Assembly: GCF_022790535.1 (NCBI RefSeq) | Contig: NZ_LOHG01000011.1 | Coordinates: forward strand, 149,820 to 213,819 | Direction of reading: 5' to 3' | Length of the DNA: 64,000 bases | Source of the DNA: Pseudomonas maioricensis | GTDB taxonomy: Bacteria; Pseudomonadota; Gammaproteobacteria; Pseudomonadales; Pseudomonadaceae | Part shown: positions 55,681-63,461 of the stretch, in pieces | How the letters are laid out: each line of letters starts with the position of its first letter | Position numbering within the stretch: the stretch's first letter is position 1 | Translations under genes and position numbers: made by a program | The notes under the pieces: model-generated | Database searches by the model: none | The model's input: the letters and a program-made list of their open reading frames with translations, nothing else | Told to the model about the DNA's origin: nothing

Positions 55681-57077
55681 TGAATTCGTTAAAGCTGTTC
55701 ATGCCGAGCCTGCTGGTTCTCGCACTGGCGGCCTGTGCGGTCGGCCCTGATTACAAGGCACCCGATACCGCAGCAGCCAAGGTCGCTTCGGCGGAGAAAG
55801 GTAATTATGACCGCAGCCATCAGCAAACCGTCTGGTGGCAGCAGTTCGACGACCCGACGCTGAATAAGCTGGTGGCAAAGTCGCTCAACGACAACCGCGA
55901 ACTGCGCGTCGCCTTTGCCCGCCTGAAAGCGGCCCGGGCGATCCGCGATGATGTCAGCAATGACGCCATGCCCGTGGTGACCAGCCGGGTCAGCAGTGAT
56001 CTCGGCAAAGGCCAGCAACCTGGCATCACCGAGCGCCGCGTCAGCAGTGAACGTTACGATCTGGGCCTGGACATGGCCTGGGAACTGGACCTGTTTGGGC
56101 GGATCCAGCGTGAACTGGAAGCCAGCGAAGCCGATCAGGACGTTGCCGAGGCCAATCTGTATCAGCTTCAGGTCACCCTGATCGCTGAAGTAGTAGATGC
56201 CTATGGCCAGTTGCGCGGTGCGCAGCTGCGTGAAGGCATTGCCCGGGAAAACCTGAAAAACCAGCAGGAATCCCGTGGCGTTACCGAACAACTGCGCGAT
56301 GCCGGTGTGGGTAACGAACTTGATGTCGTGAGAGCGGACGCCCGCCTCGCCGCCGTCGAAGCTTCGGTCCCACAACTGCAAGCTGAGCAGGTTCGTCAGC
56401 GTAATCGCATTGCGACTTTGCTCGGTGAACGTCCGGAAAGCCTGAGTGTTGATCTGAGCCCGGCGAAACTGCCAGCCATTGCCAAAGCACTGCCCATTGG
56501 TGATCCGACGCAGTTGCTGCGTCAGCGTCCGGACATTCGCTCGGCAGAGCGTCAACTGGCCTCCTCGACTGCGCGGATTGGTGTCGCAACCGCTGATTTG
56601 TTCCCTCGCGTCAGCCTGAGTGGTTTTCTGGGCTTCACCGCGGGACGTGGGTCGCAGATCGGCTCCTCAGCCGCCCGGGCATGGTCGTTAGGGCCGAGCA
56701 TATCCTGGGCAGCTTTTGACCTGGGCAGCGTGCGAGCGCGAATCCGGGGCGCCGACGCCGATGCTGAAGGCGCGCTGGCCAACTACGAGCAGCAAGTGTT
56801 ATTGGCACTGGAAGAGTCGGAAAATGCGTTCAGCGACTATGACAAACGTCAGCAACGTTTGGTCTCTCTGATCCGGCAAAGTGAAGCCAGTCGCGCGGCG
56901 GCCAATCTGGCGTCGATCCAGTATCGCGAAGGCACCGCAGACTTCCTGGTCCTGCTGGACGCGGAGCGCGAGCGTCTGGCGGCCGAGGACTCACAGGCTC
57001 AGGCTGAGATTGAGCTGTATCACGGCATTGTCGCTATCTATAAAGCACTGGGCGGAGGTTGGCAGCCACAGGCTTGA
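55680..57077 (+). CDS. oprN: RND outer-membrane channel OprN
   Basis: A 465-residue outer-membrane factor of the TolC/OprM group with a lipobox at LALAAC (Cys19). The two repeats (NDNRELRVAFARLKAARAI; YDLGLDMAWELDLFGRIQRELE) and LFPRVSLSGFLGF are typical of NodT-type lipoproteins. It completes the tripartite pump with MexE and MexF. The ATG at 55680 shares its A with the mexF TGA stop. A strong terminator follows. Confidence 0.92.
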   Translation: MNSLKLFMPSLLVLALAACAVGPDYKAPDTAAAKVASAEKGNYDRSHQQTVWWQQFDDPTLNKLVAKSLNDNRELRVAFARLKAARAIRDDVSNDAMPVVTSRVSSDLGKGQQPGITERRVSSERYDLGLDMAWELDLFGRIQRELEASEADQDVAEANLYQLQVTLIAEVVDAYGQLRGAQLREGIARENLKNQQESRGVTEQLRDAGVGNELDVVRADARLAAVEASVPQLQAEQVRQRNRIATLLGERPESLSVDLSPAKLPAIAKALPIGDPTQLLRQRPDIRSAERQLASSTARIGVATADLFPRVSLSGFLGFTAGRGSQIGSSAARAWSLGPSISWAAFDLGSVRARIRGADADAEGALANYEQQVLLALEESENAFSDYDKRQQRLVSLIRQSEASRAAANLASIQYREGTADFLVLLDAERERLAAEDSQAQAEIELYHGIVAIYKALGGGWQPQA

Positions 57078-57099
57078 TGGATTGAATGCTTAAACCAGG

Positions 57100-57122
57100 A
57101 AGCCCCGATTTCGGGGCTTTTT
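57100..57122 (+). terminator. Intrinsic terminator of mexEF-oprN
   Basis: AAGCCCCGA, a short loop, TCGGGGCTT and then TTTT, starting 23 bases after the oprN stop. GC-rich stem plus T-run; a textbook factor-independent terminator. Confidence 0.92.
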
Positions 57123-57246
57123 GGTGTCTGGCGTTTAGTGATATGTCCCCATAAATCACTAAATGGAAGAACTATAGATACCGGACACTCAACATACACC
57201 GTTTGACACCAAGCCATCCCTCCACGAAGCTGCAAGCCGTAAAGAA

Positions 57247-58350
57247 ATGGATATCGGTGTGCTCATGCCTTTTCGAGGCTACTTTTCAAAAAACACTGCC
57301 CGTCGCCGTATCGGACTGGTAGCCGCTTTGGTTCTGATCGTGCTGGCAGGCGTCGTTTACCTGACACGACAATGGTCAACCCCGCCTGCTCCGCCAGTGC
57401 TTAGCCAGACTTACGGCGAGGCCCTGGAACTTGCACACAACGGAAAGCCTGGCGCTGCAAGGGTCCTCTATCAACACCTGGCCCGCACCGACCTCTCCGA
57501 CATTCGTCGCGCCAGCCTGCTGGCTGAACTCGCAAACTACCCAAGTCCTCAGGCATTGAAGTTGCTGGATGCGGCACTGCAGAATGATTCGGTGCTGGTC
57601 CGCCAGGCAGCGATTGGCGTCACGCAAAAAATGCTACCTGACGGCAAGCGCAGTATTCTGCTGGGGCCAATGCTCGAGGATCGGGAGCCTGCGGTTCGCT
57701 TCGACGCAACGTGGGCGCTGCTCGACCTGTCTCCGGATGAACTGGGCCTGTATTACGCAGCCTTGCAGCACAGTGTTGAACTCTGCGTGACCGCCCTAAA
57801 GGCCCAGCCCCCTTCGGGCACCAGCCAGGTGCAACTGGCGCGCCTGCTCGCGCACAACGGCGATAAACCCTCTGCGTTGGCTGCCTTGCAAGTTGCGATG
57901 GACCTGGAGCCAAAAAACCTCGAAGCGTCCATCGCCTACCTGGAGCTACTCGACCAGCTAGGGCAAACCGAGCGTGCACGCCAGCTGCTGGCCCGCCTGC
58001 TGGCCCAACATCCGCAGTCCTCCAGGCTACAACATGCCTTGGGCATGTGGCTCCTTGACCACGAACAGAGCGAATATGCTCTGCTTGCACTGGCCAAGGC
58101 GGTTGAACTAGAGCCCGACAACACGACTTACCGCTATGATCTGGCGGTAGCACTGCACGACCTTGAGCAACTTGAAGCCGCGCAGAAACAATTGGCCGAA
58201 ATCCTCCAGCGCCAGCCCGCCAACCGCCAGGCCAGAATAATGTTGATTCGATACTGGAAGGAAACCGGGCAACTGCAAAACGTACAGGTACTGCAGGCCG
58301 AGCTTGAGCAGCAAAACCCGGATGACCCAGCCCTGCAACAGGGGCTTTAG
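57247..58350 (+). CDS. Membrane-anchored HEAT/TPR repeat protein
   Basis: A 367-residue protein with one N-terminal helix (IGLVAALVLIVLAGVVYL) and a periplasmic solenoid. HEAT-like repeats come first (SPQALKLLDAALQNDSVLVRQAA; LEDREPAVRFDATWALLD), then TPRs (ALAALQVAMDLEPKNLEASIAYLELL; YALLALAKAVELEPDNTTYRYDLAVAL). The same HEAT-TPR order ends some multihaem cytochrome proteins, but no CxxCH motif is present, so this may be a haem-less relative (inference). The start could also be ATG 57265. It stands alone, with terminators or gaps on both sides. Confidence 0.75.
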   Translation: MDIGVLMPFRGYFSKNTARRRIGLVAALVLIVLAGVVYLTRQWSTPPAPPVLSQTYGEALELAHNGKPGAARVLYQHLARTDLSDIRRASLLAELANYPSPQALKLLDAALQNDSVLVRQAAIGVTQKMLPDGKRSILLGPMLEDREPAVRFDATWALLDLSPDELGLYYAALQHSVELCVTALKAQPPSGTSQVQLARLLAHNGDKPSALAALQVAMDLEPKNLEASIAYLELLDQLGQTERARQLLARLLAQHPQSSRLQHALGMWLLDHEQSEYALLALAKAVELEPDNTTYRYDLAVALHDLEQLEAAQKQLAEILQRQPANRQARIMLIRYWKETGQLQNVQVLQAELEQQNPDDPALQQGL

Positions 58351-58717
58351 CTGTAAAGGACTGCCGAGCGAAAAAATACGCTGTTTGGGGTAGCCGCTAA
58401 TATCAGAAATAACTTACAGCCGAGTTCATCTGATAAGACAACGTGAGTGGCGCGGCCACCAACTCTAGTCATTCACGTCGCTAGTTAATTGCATCAAAAC
58501 TATTTTCTAACTCAAAAAAAAAGTGCATGATTTGCACGCTACTGCTTTAAAACCACCTTTTTTCATCACAGCGAAGCGACAGGAAAGCGTTAATCCCTCG
58601 GGGAAAAACGCGACCTTGGGTTCCGTTAAGGCACCTTCAATACACGCACTCTTCCCAAGCGCTTGTCTTATCGTTTTGTGACGCTGGTAACAGCCAATCA
58701 CCGTCGGAGTATGTTAT
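58351..58717. other. Intergenic region upstream of the H-NS-like gene
   Basis: About 370 bases, AT-rich at 58370-58560, as expected for a promoter bound by a MvaT-type protein itself. A small stem, GTGCA-TGATT-TGCAC, follows a run of nine A near 58515. No gene is called. Confidence 0.45.
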
Positions 58718-59080
58718 TTGTCCAGACTTGCCGAGTTTCGCGCAGCAGAAAAAGCCCTTCAGGAACAGCTGGCTCAGCTGGAGTCCTTGAAGAATGATGC
58801 GGGCCTGAAAAAGGAGATCGAGTTCGAACAGAAGCTTCAGGCTTTGATGAGCAGCTATGACAAGGGTCTGCGCGACATCATTACGATCCTTGATCCAAAA
58901 GGCTCGTCGTCCCTGCCCGTAGCAGCCGGGCCAAAGCGCCGTCGCGCACGCGTCGTCAAGGTTTATCAAAACCCGCACACCGGTGAACTGATCGAGACCA
59001 AAGGTGGTAACCACCGCGGCCTGAAGTCCTGGAAAGAGCAATACGGTGTTGAAACCGTGGATTCATGGCTTCGCGCCTGA
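58718..59080 (+). CDS. H-NS-like xenogeneic silencer, MvaT/MvaU family
   Basis: A 120-residue nucleoid protein. The N-terminal coiled coil (EFRAAEKALQEQLAQLESL) drives oligomerisation, a linker with KRRRARVVK follows, and the C-terminal AT-pincer domain holds PHTGELIETKGGNHRGLKSWKEQYG. Closer to MvaU/MvaV than to MvaT by its MSRLAEFRA opening. Silences AT-rich, horizontally acquired DNA. Start choice: TTG at 58718, eight bases after GGAG, is the only start giving the family N-terminus; a nearby ATG at 58711 is out of frame. A strong terminator follows. Confidence 0.93.
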   Translation: MSRLAEFRAAEKALQEQLAQLESLKNDAGLKKEIEFEQKLQALMSSYDKGLRDIITILDPKGSSSLPVAAGPKRRRARVVKVYQNPHTGELIETKGGNHRGLKSWKEQYGVETVDSWLRA

Positions 59081-59100
59081 TCAAACTCTGCCCGTTAAAA

Positions 59101-59126
59101 AGCCCTGCCTCTGCAGGGCTTTTTTA
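59101..59126 (+). terminator. Intrinsic terminator after the H-NS-like gene
   Basis: AGCCCTGC, loop CTCT, GCAGGGCT, then TTTTTT, 20 bases after the stop. Strong factor-independent terminator, with an A-run upstream so it may also work in reverse. Confidence 0.93.
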
Positions 59127-59480
59127 TAAAAACGACAACTCTCTGACGTCAGATATAACTCTTTGAGATTAATCGCTGTTCGCGTGTCGCCTGCGCTGTG
59201 GATATAGTTCGAATTGAGTTACGCGGATCACGATGCCTATAACTGTTCAGCCTGCGATTACGATACCTATGTATATGCACGGCTCGTCGCCGTCCTCGAC
59301 ATGCATATGCCGCAACCGCCATCAGCAATCCATGCTAATAACAACCAGCATTATCATTGGTACTTGTCAGAATATTCCGATATTTATAAGTACGGACGTT
59401 CCAGATTTTTCTCACGGGCTTCACGTTTTTTTCACAGGCCGTCTTCCACTATAGAGGCTGCTAAAGGATTAGCGCCCCAT
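59127..59480. other. Gene-poor stretch before a free-standing terminator
   Basis: About 350 AT-rich bases. A 73-codon plus-strand frame (59233-59454) has a noise-like translation. Because a strong terminator follows at 59481 with no gene before it, a small RNA or an unrecognised leader transcribed here is possible. Confidence 0.4.
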
Positions 59481-59504
59481 GCCCGCTTCGGCGGGCCTCT
59501 TTTT
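59481..59504 (+). terminator. Intrinsic terminator without an assigned gene
   Basis: GCCCGC, TTCG tetraloop, GCGGGC, then CTCTTTTT. It lies about 360 bases beyond the terminator of the H-NS-like gene and 27 bases before the convergent DUF4946 stop, so it must serve a separate plus-strand transcript or act as a backup. Confidence 0.85.
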
Positions 59505-59530
59505 GCCTGAAATTCGTGCATGCCACGGAT

Positions 59531-60082
59531 TCACTGCGCCCCGCCTAGCCGCAATGTATTGCGAATCTGCATGGCTTCATCACTGGTAGCCGCGTAACCG
59601 GCAGCAGAACCTGCGTATGACAGCGACCATGCTGTATCAGCGGTCGCCGCGGCCACCAGCGTCTGAGTCATGACGTGCACCCCGTTCTGAGTGATCGTAC
59701 AGCTTGTCTCCATTGCGGGTAGCTTGCTGAGCTCCGTCGCGTGAATGCGGGTACAGACGCTCTGGAAGCCACTGCGCGCGAAATTCACCTGTACAGCCTT
59801 ACGCATCTCCAGCAGCACGCCCTCGACATTCACCTGATGGCCTGATTGCAGACGCGACTCGGTAAGCTCCATGACCATGACCGGGTTACCCGCCTCGTCA
59901 TTTTTGGCTGCTCGTTGCCTGGATTGAGGCGAAGGCTGCCCGGCAGCGGGCTCACTAGCGCCCAGCTCTTCAACTTGCCAGCCGCTCGGCCAGATGATAA
60001 CCGCATCACCCGCATGAGCCCCTCCGACGACCAGCGTCAGAAAAAAACCAATGAATGAATATCTGTATCGCGGGTCAATCAT
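59531..60082 (-). CDS. DUF4946 periplasmic protein
   Basis: A 183-residue protein with a signal peptide (YSFIGFFLTLVVGGAHA). The mature part starts GDAVIIWPSGWQVEEL and continues with VNVEGVLLEMRKAVQVNFARSGF, two cysteines that may pair (Cys in SVCTRIH and TSCTITQ) and YAATSDEAMQIRNTLRLG. I take this as the DUF4946 family, which occurs mainly in Pseudomonas; function unknown. The start at 60082 (MIDPRYRYS) gives a normal signal peptide; longer starts to 60151 are possible. Confidence 0.75.
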   Translation of the reverse strand: MIDPRYRYSFIGFFLTLVVGGAHAGDAVIIWPSGWQVEELGASEPAAGQPSPQSRQRAAKNDEAGNPVMVMELTESRLQSGHQVNVEGVLLEMRKAVQVNFARSGFQSVCTRIHATELSKLPAMETSCTITQNGVHVMTQTLVAAATADTAWSLSYAGSAAGYAATSDEAMQIRNTLRLGGAQ

Positions 60083-60234
60083 GAGGGCACCACCCAAGTA
60101 CATAGGCGACAAAGTCTGACCGCCCGCAGCTTCGGGAACAAGGGCTGTCACGCGGCAATTGAGTCGCAGGTTTGGCTTCGACGCGGGCGGCCCGTATCAT
60201 TTGCCCATACAGAAGACCTCAACCGGAGATATCC

Positions 60235-60756
60235 ATGAGTTTGCAAGACCTTAATACCTTCCCTGGCGTAACCGCAGAGCCTGAGGTTGCGACCCGGCAA
60301 TTCGTGTTCAACCACACCATGCTGAGGGTCAAGGACATTACCGCGTCACTGGACTTCTACACCCGCGTATTGGGTTTCAGTCTGGTTGAAAAGCGTGACT
60401 TCCCCGAGGCCGAATTCAGCCTGTACTTCCTGGCACTGGTCGACAAAAGTCAGATCCCTGCAGATGACGCGGCTCGTAACGTGTGGATGAAGTCCATTCC
60501 CGGCATTCTCGAGTTGACGCACAACCACGGCACCGAAAAAGATCCAGCGTTTGCCTACCACAATGGCAACACTGACCCTCGAGGGTTTGGGCACATATGC
60601 ATTTCCGTGCCGGACGTGCATGTTGCCTGCGAACGCTTTGAAAAACTGGGCGTGGACTTCCAGAAGCGCCTCGCTGACGGGCGCATGAACAGCCTGGCAT
60701 TCATCAAGGATCCGGACGGCTACTGGGTAGAAATCATCCAGCCGACACCACTGTAA
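60235..60756 (+). CDS. gloA: Lactoylglutathione lyase (glyoxalase I)
   Basis: A 173-residue glyoxalase that isomerises the methylglyoxal-glutathione hemithioacetal to S-lactoylglutathione. The metal ligands fit the family: His in FNHTMLRVKD, Glu in ILELTHNHGTE, His in GFGHICISVPD and Glu in GYWVEIIQP. The long insert KSIPGILELTHNHGTEKDPAFAYHNGN marks the longer, zinc-type form seen in Pseudomonas and humans rather than the short nickel-type E. coli enzyme. GGAG precedes the ATG at 60235. A bidirectional terminator follows. Confidence 0.95.
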   Translation: MSLQDLNTFPGVTAEPEVATRQFVFNHTMLRVKDITASLDFYTRVLGFSLVEKRDFPEAEFSLYFLALVDKSQIPADDAARNVWMKSIPGILELTHNHGTEKDPAFAYHNGNTDPRGFGHICISVPDVHVACERFEKLGVDFQKRLADGRMNSLAFIKDPDGYWVEIIQPTPL

Positions 60757-60764
60757 GCACAAAC

Positions 60765-60801
60765 AAAAAGGGCCTCATGAATAATCATGAGGCCCTTTTT
60801 T
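60765..60801. terminator. Bidirectional terminator between gloA and ahpF
   Basis: AAAAAGGGCCTCATGA, loop ATAA, TCATGAGGCCCTTTTTT: an 11-base stem flanked by A- and T-runs, so it can end both the gloA and the convergent ahpF transcripts. Confidence 0.94.
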
Positions 60802-60822
60802 TATTGCCTGAACATTATGTGC

Positions 60823-62385
60823 TTACGCTGGCGCAGAGGTTCGGATCAAGTGATCGAATGCGCTGAGAGAGGCTTTGGCACCCTCCCCCAGGGCAATGAT
60901 GATCTGCTTGTAAGGCGTGGTGGTGACGTCGCCTGCAGCAAAGATACCTGGAAGCGAAGTTTCCCCACGGGAGTCGACAACGATCTCGCCGCGTGGCGAC
61001 AGCTCGATACTGCCTTTGAGCCAATCGGTGTTGGGCAGCAGACCGATTTGCACGAAGATACCTTCCAGTTCTACCGTGACTTCCTCACCGTTCACACGGT
61101 TTTTGTAACGCAACCCGTTGACCTTCTGCTCATCGCCGGTGACCTCAGTGGTCTGCGCGTTGGTGATGACCGTTACGTTAGGCAAACTGGTCAGCTTGCG
61201 CTGCAACACGGCGTCAGCCCGCAATTGCACATCAAACTCCAGCAATGTGACGTGAGCCACGATACCGGCCAAATCAATGGCAGCTTCGACGCCGGAGTTA
61301 CCGCCGCCAATCACCGCAACACGCTTGCCTTTGAACAACGGGCCATCGCAATGCGGGCAGTAAGCAACACCTTTGTTGCGATATTGCTGCTCGCCCGGAA
61401 CGTTCATTTCCCTCCAGCGTGCGCCAGTGGCGAGAATAACGGTCTTGGCCTTGAGACTAGCACCGCCGGCAAATTTCACTTCGTGCAGCGCACCGTCCTT
61501 GCCGGGAATCAGTTGGTCTGCACGCTGCAGGTTCATGATGTCCACTTCGTACTGCTTGACGTGCTCTTCAAGCGCTACAGCCAGTTTCGGACCTTCGGTG
61601 TGCTGCACTGAAATGAAGTTCTCGATAGCCATGGTGTCCAGCACCTGACCGCCGAAGCGCTCAGCCGCCACACCGGTACGAATACCTTTGCGCGCTGCGT
61701 ACACTGCCGCTGCGGAGCCTGCCGGGCCACCGCCAACTACCAATACATCAAACGCTTCTTTGGCATTGAGTTTCTGTGCCTGACGATCACCAGCACCGGT
61801 GTCGATTTTGGCCAGAATTTCTTCCAGACCCATACGGCCCTGACCAAACAGTTCACCGTTCAGGTAGATGCTCGGCACCGACATGATATGGCGATCGGTG
61901 ACTTCGTCCTGGAACAGCGCACCATCAATAGCGATGTGTTTGATGTTCGGGTTGAGCACTGCCATCAGGTTCAGCGCCTGCACGACGTCCGGGCAGTTCT
62001 GGCAAGACTGGGAAAAATAGGTTTCGAACGTGAATTCGCCTTCAAGTGCGCGAATCTGTTCGATGGTGTCCGCGCTGGCCTTGGATGGGTAGCCGCCAAC
62101 CTGCAGCAATGCCAATACCAGCGAAGTGAATTCGTGGCCCATCGGGATACCGGCGAAACGCAGGCTGATGTCTTGTCCCGGGCTGTTGAGCGAGAACGAC
62201 GGGGTACGCACGTCGGTGCCGCTGTCATTAAGGGTAATGTCTTTCGAAACGCTGATCACGTCATTGAGCAACGCCAGCATTTCCTGGGATTTCGCGCCGT
62301 CATCGAGGGACGCGACGATCTCGACCGGGCGGGTAAGACGCTCCAGGTACGATTTCAGCTGGGCTTTAAGATTGGCGTCCAACAT
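60823..62385 (-). CDS. ahpF: Alkyl hydroperoxide reductase subunit F
   Basis: A 520-residue flavoprotein that passes electrons from NADH to AhpC. The N-terminal double-thioredoxin part holds CxxC in [14 protein letters not shown]; the C-terminal thioredoxin-reductase part has [17 protein letters not shown] (FAD), the redox pair in [11 protein letters not shown] and [18 protein letters not shown] (NADH). Length matches the family (521). ATG 62385 has AAAGGA upstream; the frame extends to 62433 but those residues are not part of AhpF. Downstream of ahpC with a terminator between. Confidence 0.97.
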   Translation of the reverse strand: MLDANLKAQLKSYLERLTRPVEIVASLDDGAKSQEMLALLNDVISVSKDITLNDSGTDVRTPSFSLNSPGQDISLRFAGIPMGHEFTSLVLALLQVGGYPSKASADTIEQIRALEGEFTFETYFSQSCQNCPDVVQALNLMAVLNPNIKHIAIDGALFQDEVTDRHIMSVPSIYLNGELFGQGRMGLEEILAKIDTGAGDRQAQKLNAKEAFDVLVVGGGPAGSAAAVYAARKGIRTGVAAERFGGQVLDTMAIENFISVQHTEGPKLAVALEEHVKQYEVDIMNLQRADQLIPGKDGALHEVKFAGGASLKAKTVILATGARWREMNVPGEQQYRNKGVAYCPHCDGPLFKGKRVAVIGGGNSGVEAAIDLAGIVAHVTLLEFDVQLRADAVLQRKLTSLPNVTVITNAQTTEVTGDEQKVNGLRYKNRVNGEEVTVELEGIFVQIGLLPNTDWLKGSIELSPRGEIVVDSRGETSLPGIFAAGDVTTTPYKQIIIALGEGAKASLSAFDHLIRTSAPA

Positions 62386-62431
62386 GCGGGCGATTCCTTT
62401 AGCAATTAGAAAAACAGGAAGTAGAAAAAAC

Positions 62432-62460
62432 AACGCCCAGGCGATAGTCGCCCGGGCGTT
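62432..62460 (-). terminator. Intercistronic terminator between ahpC and ahpF
   Basis: Arms AACGCCC-A-GGCGA and TCGCC-C-GGGCGTT with a TAG loop, followed on the minus strand by GTTGTTTTTT. It should stop most ahpC transcripts and let a fraction read into ahpF, which fits the higher need for AhpC (inference). Confidence 0.85.
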
Positions 62461-62520
62461 TTTTGGGGCGATGCGGTTTACGTGCTTAAGCGCTCAGCGC
62501 CCCAAGCCGGTTCATACGGC

Positions 62521-63084
62521 TTAGATCTTGCCAACCAGGTCCAAAGATGGAGCCAGAGTGGCTTCGCCTTCTTTCCATTTAGCTGGGCAAACTTCGCCTG
62601 GGTGTGCAGCAACGTACTGAGCAGCTTTGACTTTACGCAGCAGCTCGGAAGCGTCGCGGCCTACACCACCGTCGTTCAGCTCAACGATTTTGATCTGACC
62701 TTCTGGGTTGATCACGAAAGTACCGCGGTCAGCCAGACCAGCTTCTTCGATCAGCACGTCGAAGTTGCGGGACAGGATGTGAGTCGGGTCGCCGATCAGT
62801 GGGTACTGGATTTTGCCGATGGCTGGCGAAGTGTTGTGCCAGGCAGCGTGTGCGAAATGGGTGTCAGTCGACACACCGTAGATTTCAACGCCCAGTTTTT
62901 TGAAGTCGGCGTAGTTATCAGCAAGGTCTTCCAGTTCGGTCGGGCATACGAAGGTGAAGTCTGCTGGGTAGAAGAAGACGACAGACCATTTGCCTTTGAA
63001 GTCAGCTTCAGACACGTCTACGAAAGAGCCGTTCTGGAATGCAGTGGCTTTGAACGGTTTTACCTGGCTGTTGATGATAGGCAT
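62521..63084 (-). CDS. ahpC: Alkyl hydroperoxide reductase subunit C (peroxiredoxin)
   Basis: A 187-residue 2-Cys peroxiredoxin that reduces hydrogen peroxide, organic peroxides and peroxynitrite. The peroxidatic Cys is in [17 protein letters not shown] (about residue 47) and the resolving Cys in [15 protein letters not shown] (about 166). AGGAGA lies upstream of the ATG. Length is that of E. coli AhpC. Usually activated by OxyR in Pseudomonas (known); I could not find a convincing OxyR site with the right spacing by eye in the upstream 100 bases. Confidence 0.97.
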   Translation of the reverse strand: MPIINSQVKPFKATAFQNGSFVDVSEADFKGKWSVVFFYPADFTFVCPTELEDLADNYADFKKLGVEIYGVSTDTHFAHAAWHNTSPAIGKIQYPLIGDPTHILSRNFDVLIEEAGLADRGTFVINPEGQIKIVELNDGGVGRDASELLRKVKAAQYVAAHPGEVCPAKWKEGEATLAPSLDLVGKI

Positions 63085-63461
63085 CGGTGAATCTCCTAGT
63101 GGGTTGTTAATTCGATGAGACAGAGCTTACGCATAATGGCCTATGTAGGCTCATTGGCAAACCTCATGTGCACGATTGGTTTTGACTATAAGGGAGGCTT
63201 ATTAATAGAAGGAAAGGTAATTTCGCTTTTGAAGGTCAAACGCCTCGCAAAGGCTCAAACTCGGCAATTTCCCCACCTCTCCCTCCCCTAATCTCACCCT
63301 TGGGCGAACTTTCGATTCGCGGCCAGCATGCGAGACGACGAAAACAAGGCTCTTAACCTGCACCGGCAAATAACCAGACCAAAAAAATCGATTCGCTATC
63401 ACAACTCAAATAGTATGTAATTACAGGGTACATACCACAGTATGAAATAAAGGATCATGAA
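63085..63461. other. Intergenic region between ahpC and the KfrA-like gene
   Basis: About 375 bases with the divergent promoters of ahpC and the KfrA-like gene. A 66-codon minus-strand frame at 63202-63402 looks like chance. The KfrA-side palindrome is listed separately. Confidence 0.45.
63413..63435. promoter_or_regulatory. Inverted repeat upstream of the KfrA-like gene
   Basis: GTATGTA, nine bases, TACATAC: a perfect seven-base inverted repeat 27 bases before the start codon, with another GTATGA just downstream. KfrA proteins repress their own promoter through palindromes (known for plasmid RK2), so this is a likely autoregulatory operator. Confidence 0.5.

Noticed and set aside
59233-59454. 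73-codon plus-strand frame after the H-NS-like gene
   Set aside because: Repetitive Ile/Thr/Met/Ser-rich translation from AT-rich DNA; no start signal.
63125-63170. OxyR binding site upstream of ahpC
   Set aside because: ATAG/CTAT-like pieces occur, but their spacing does not fit the ATAG-N7-CTAT pattern.
63202-63402. 66-codon minus-strand frame upstream of ahpC
   Set aside because: Resembles Arg-rich translations commonly produced by Pseudomonas intergenic DNA; no start signal.
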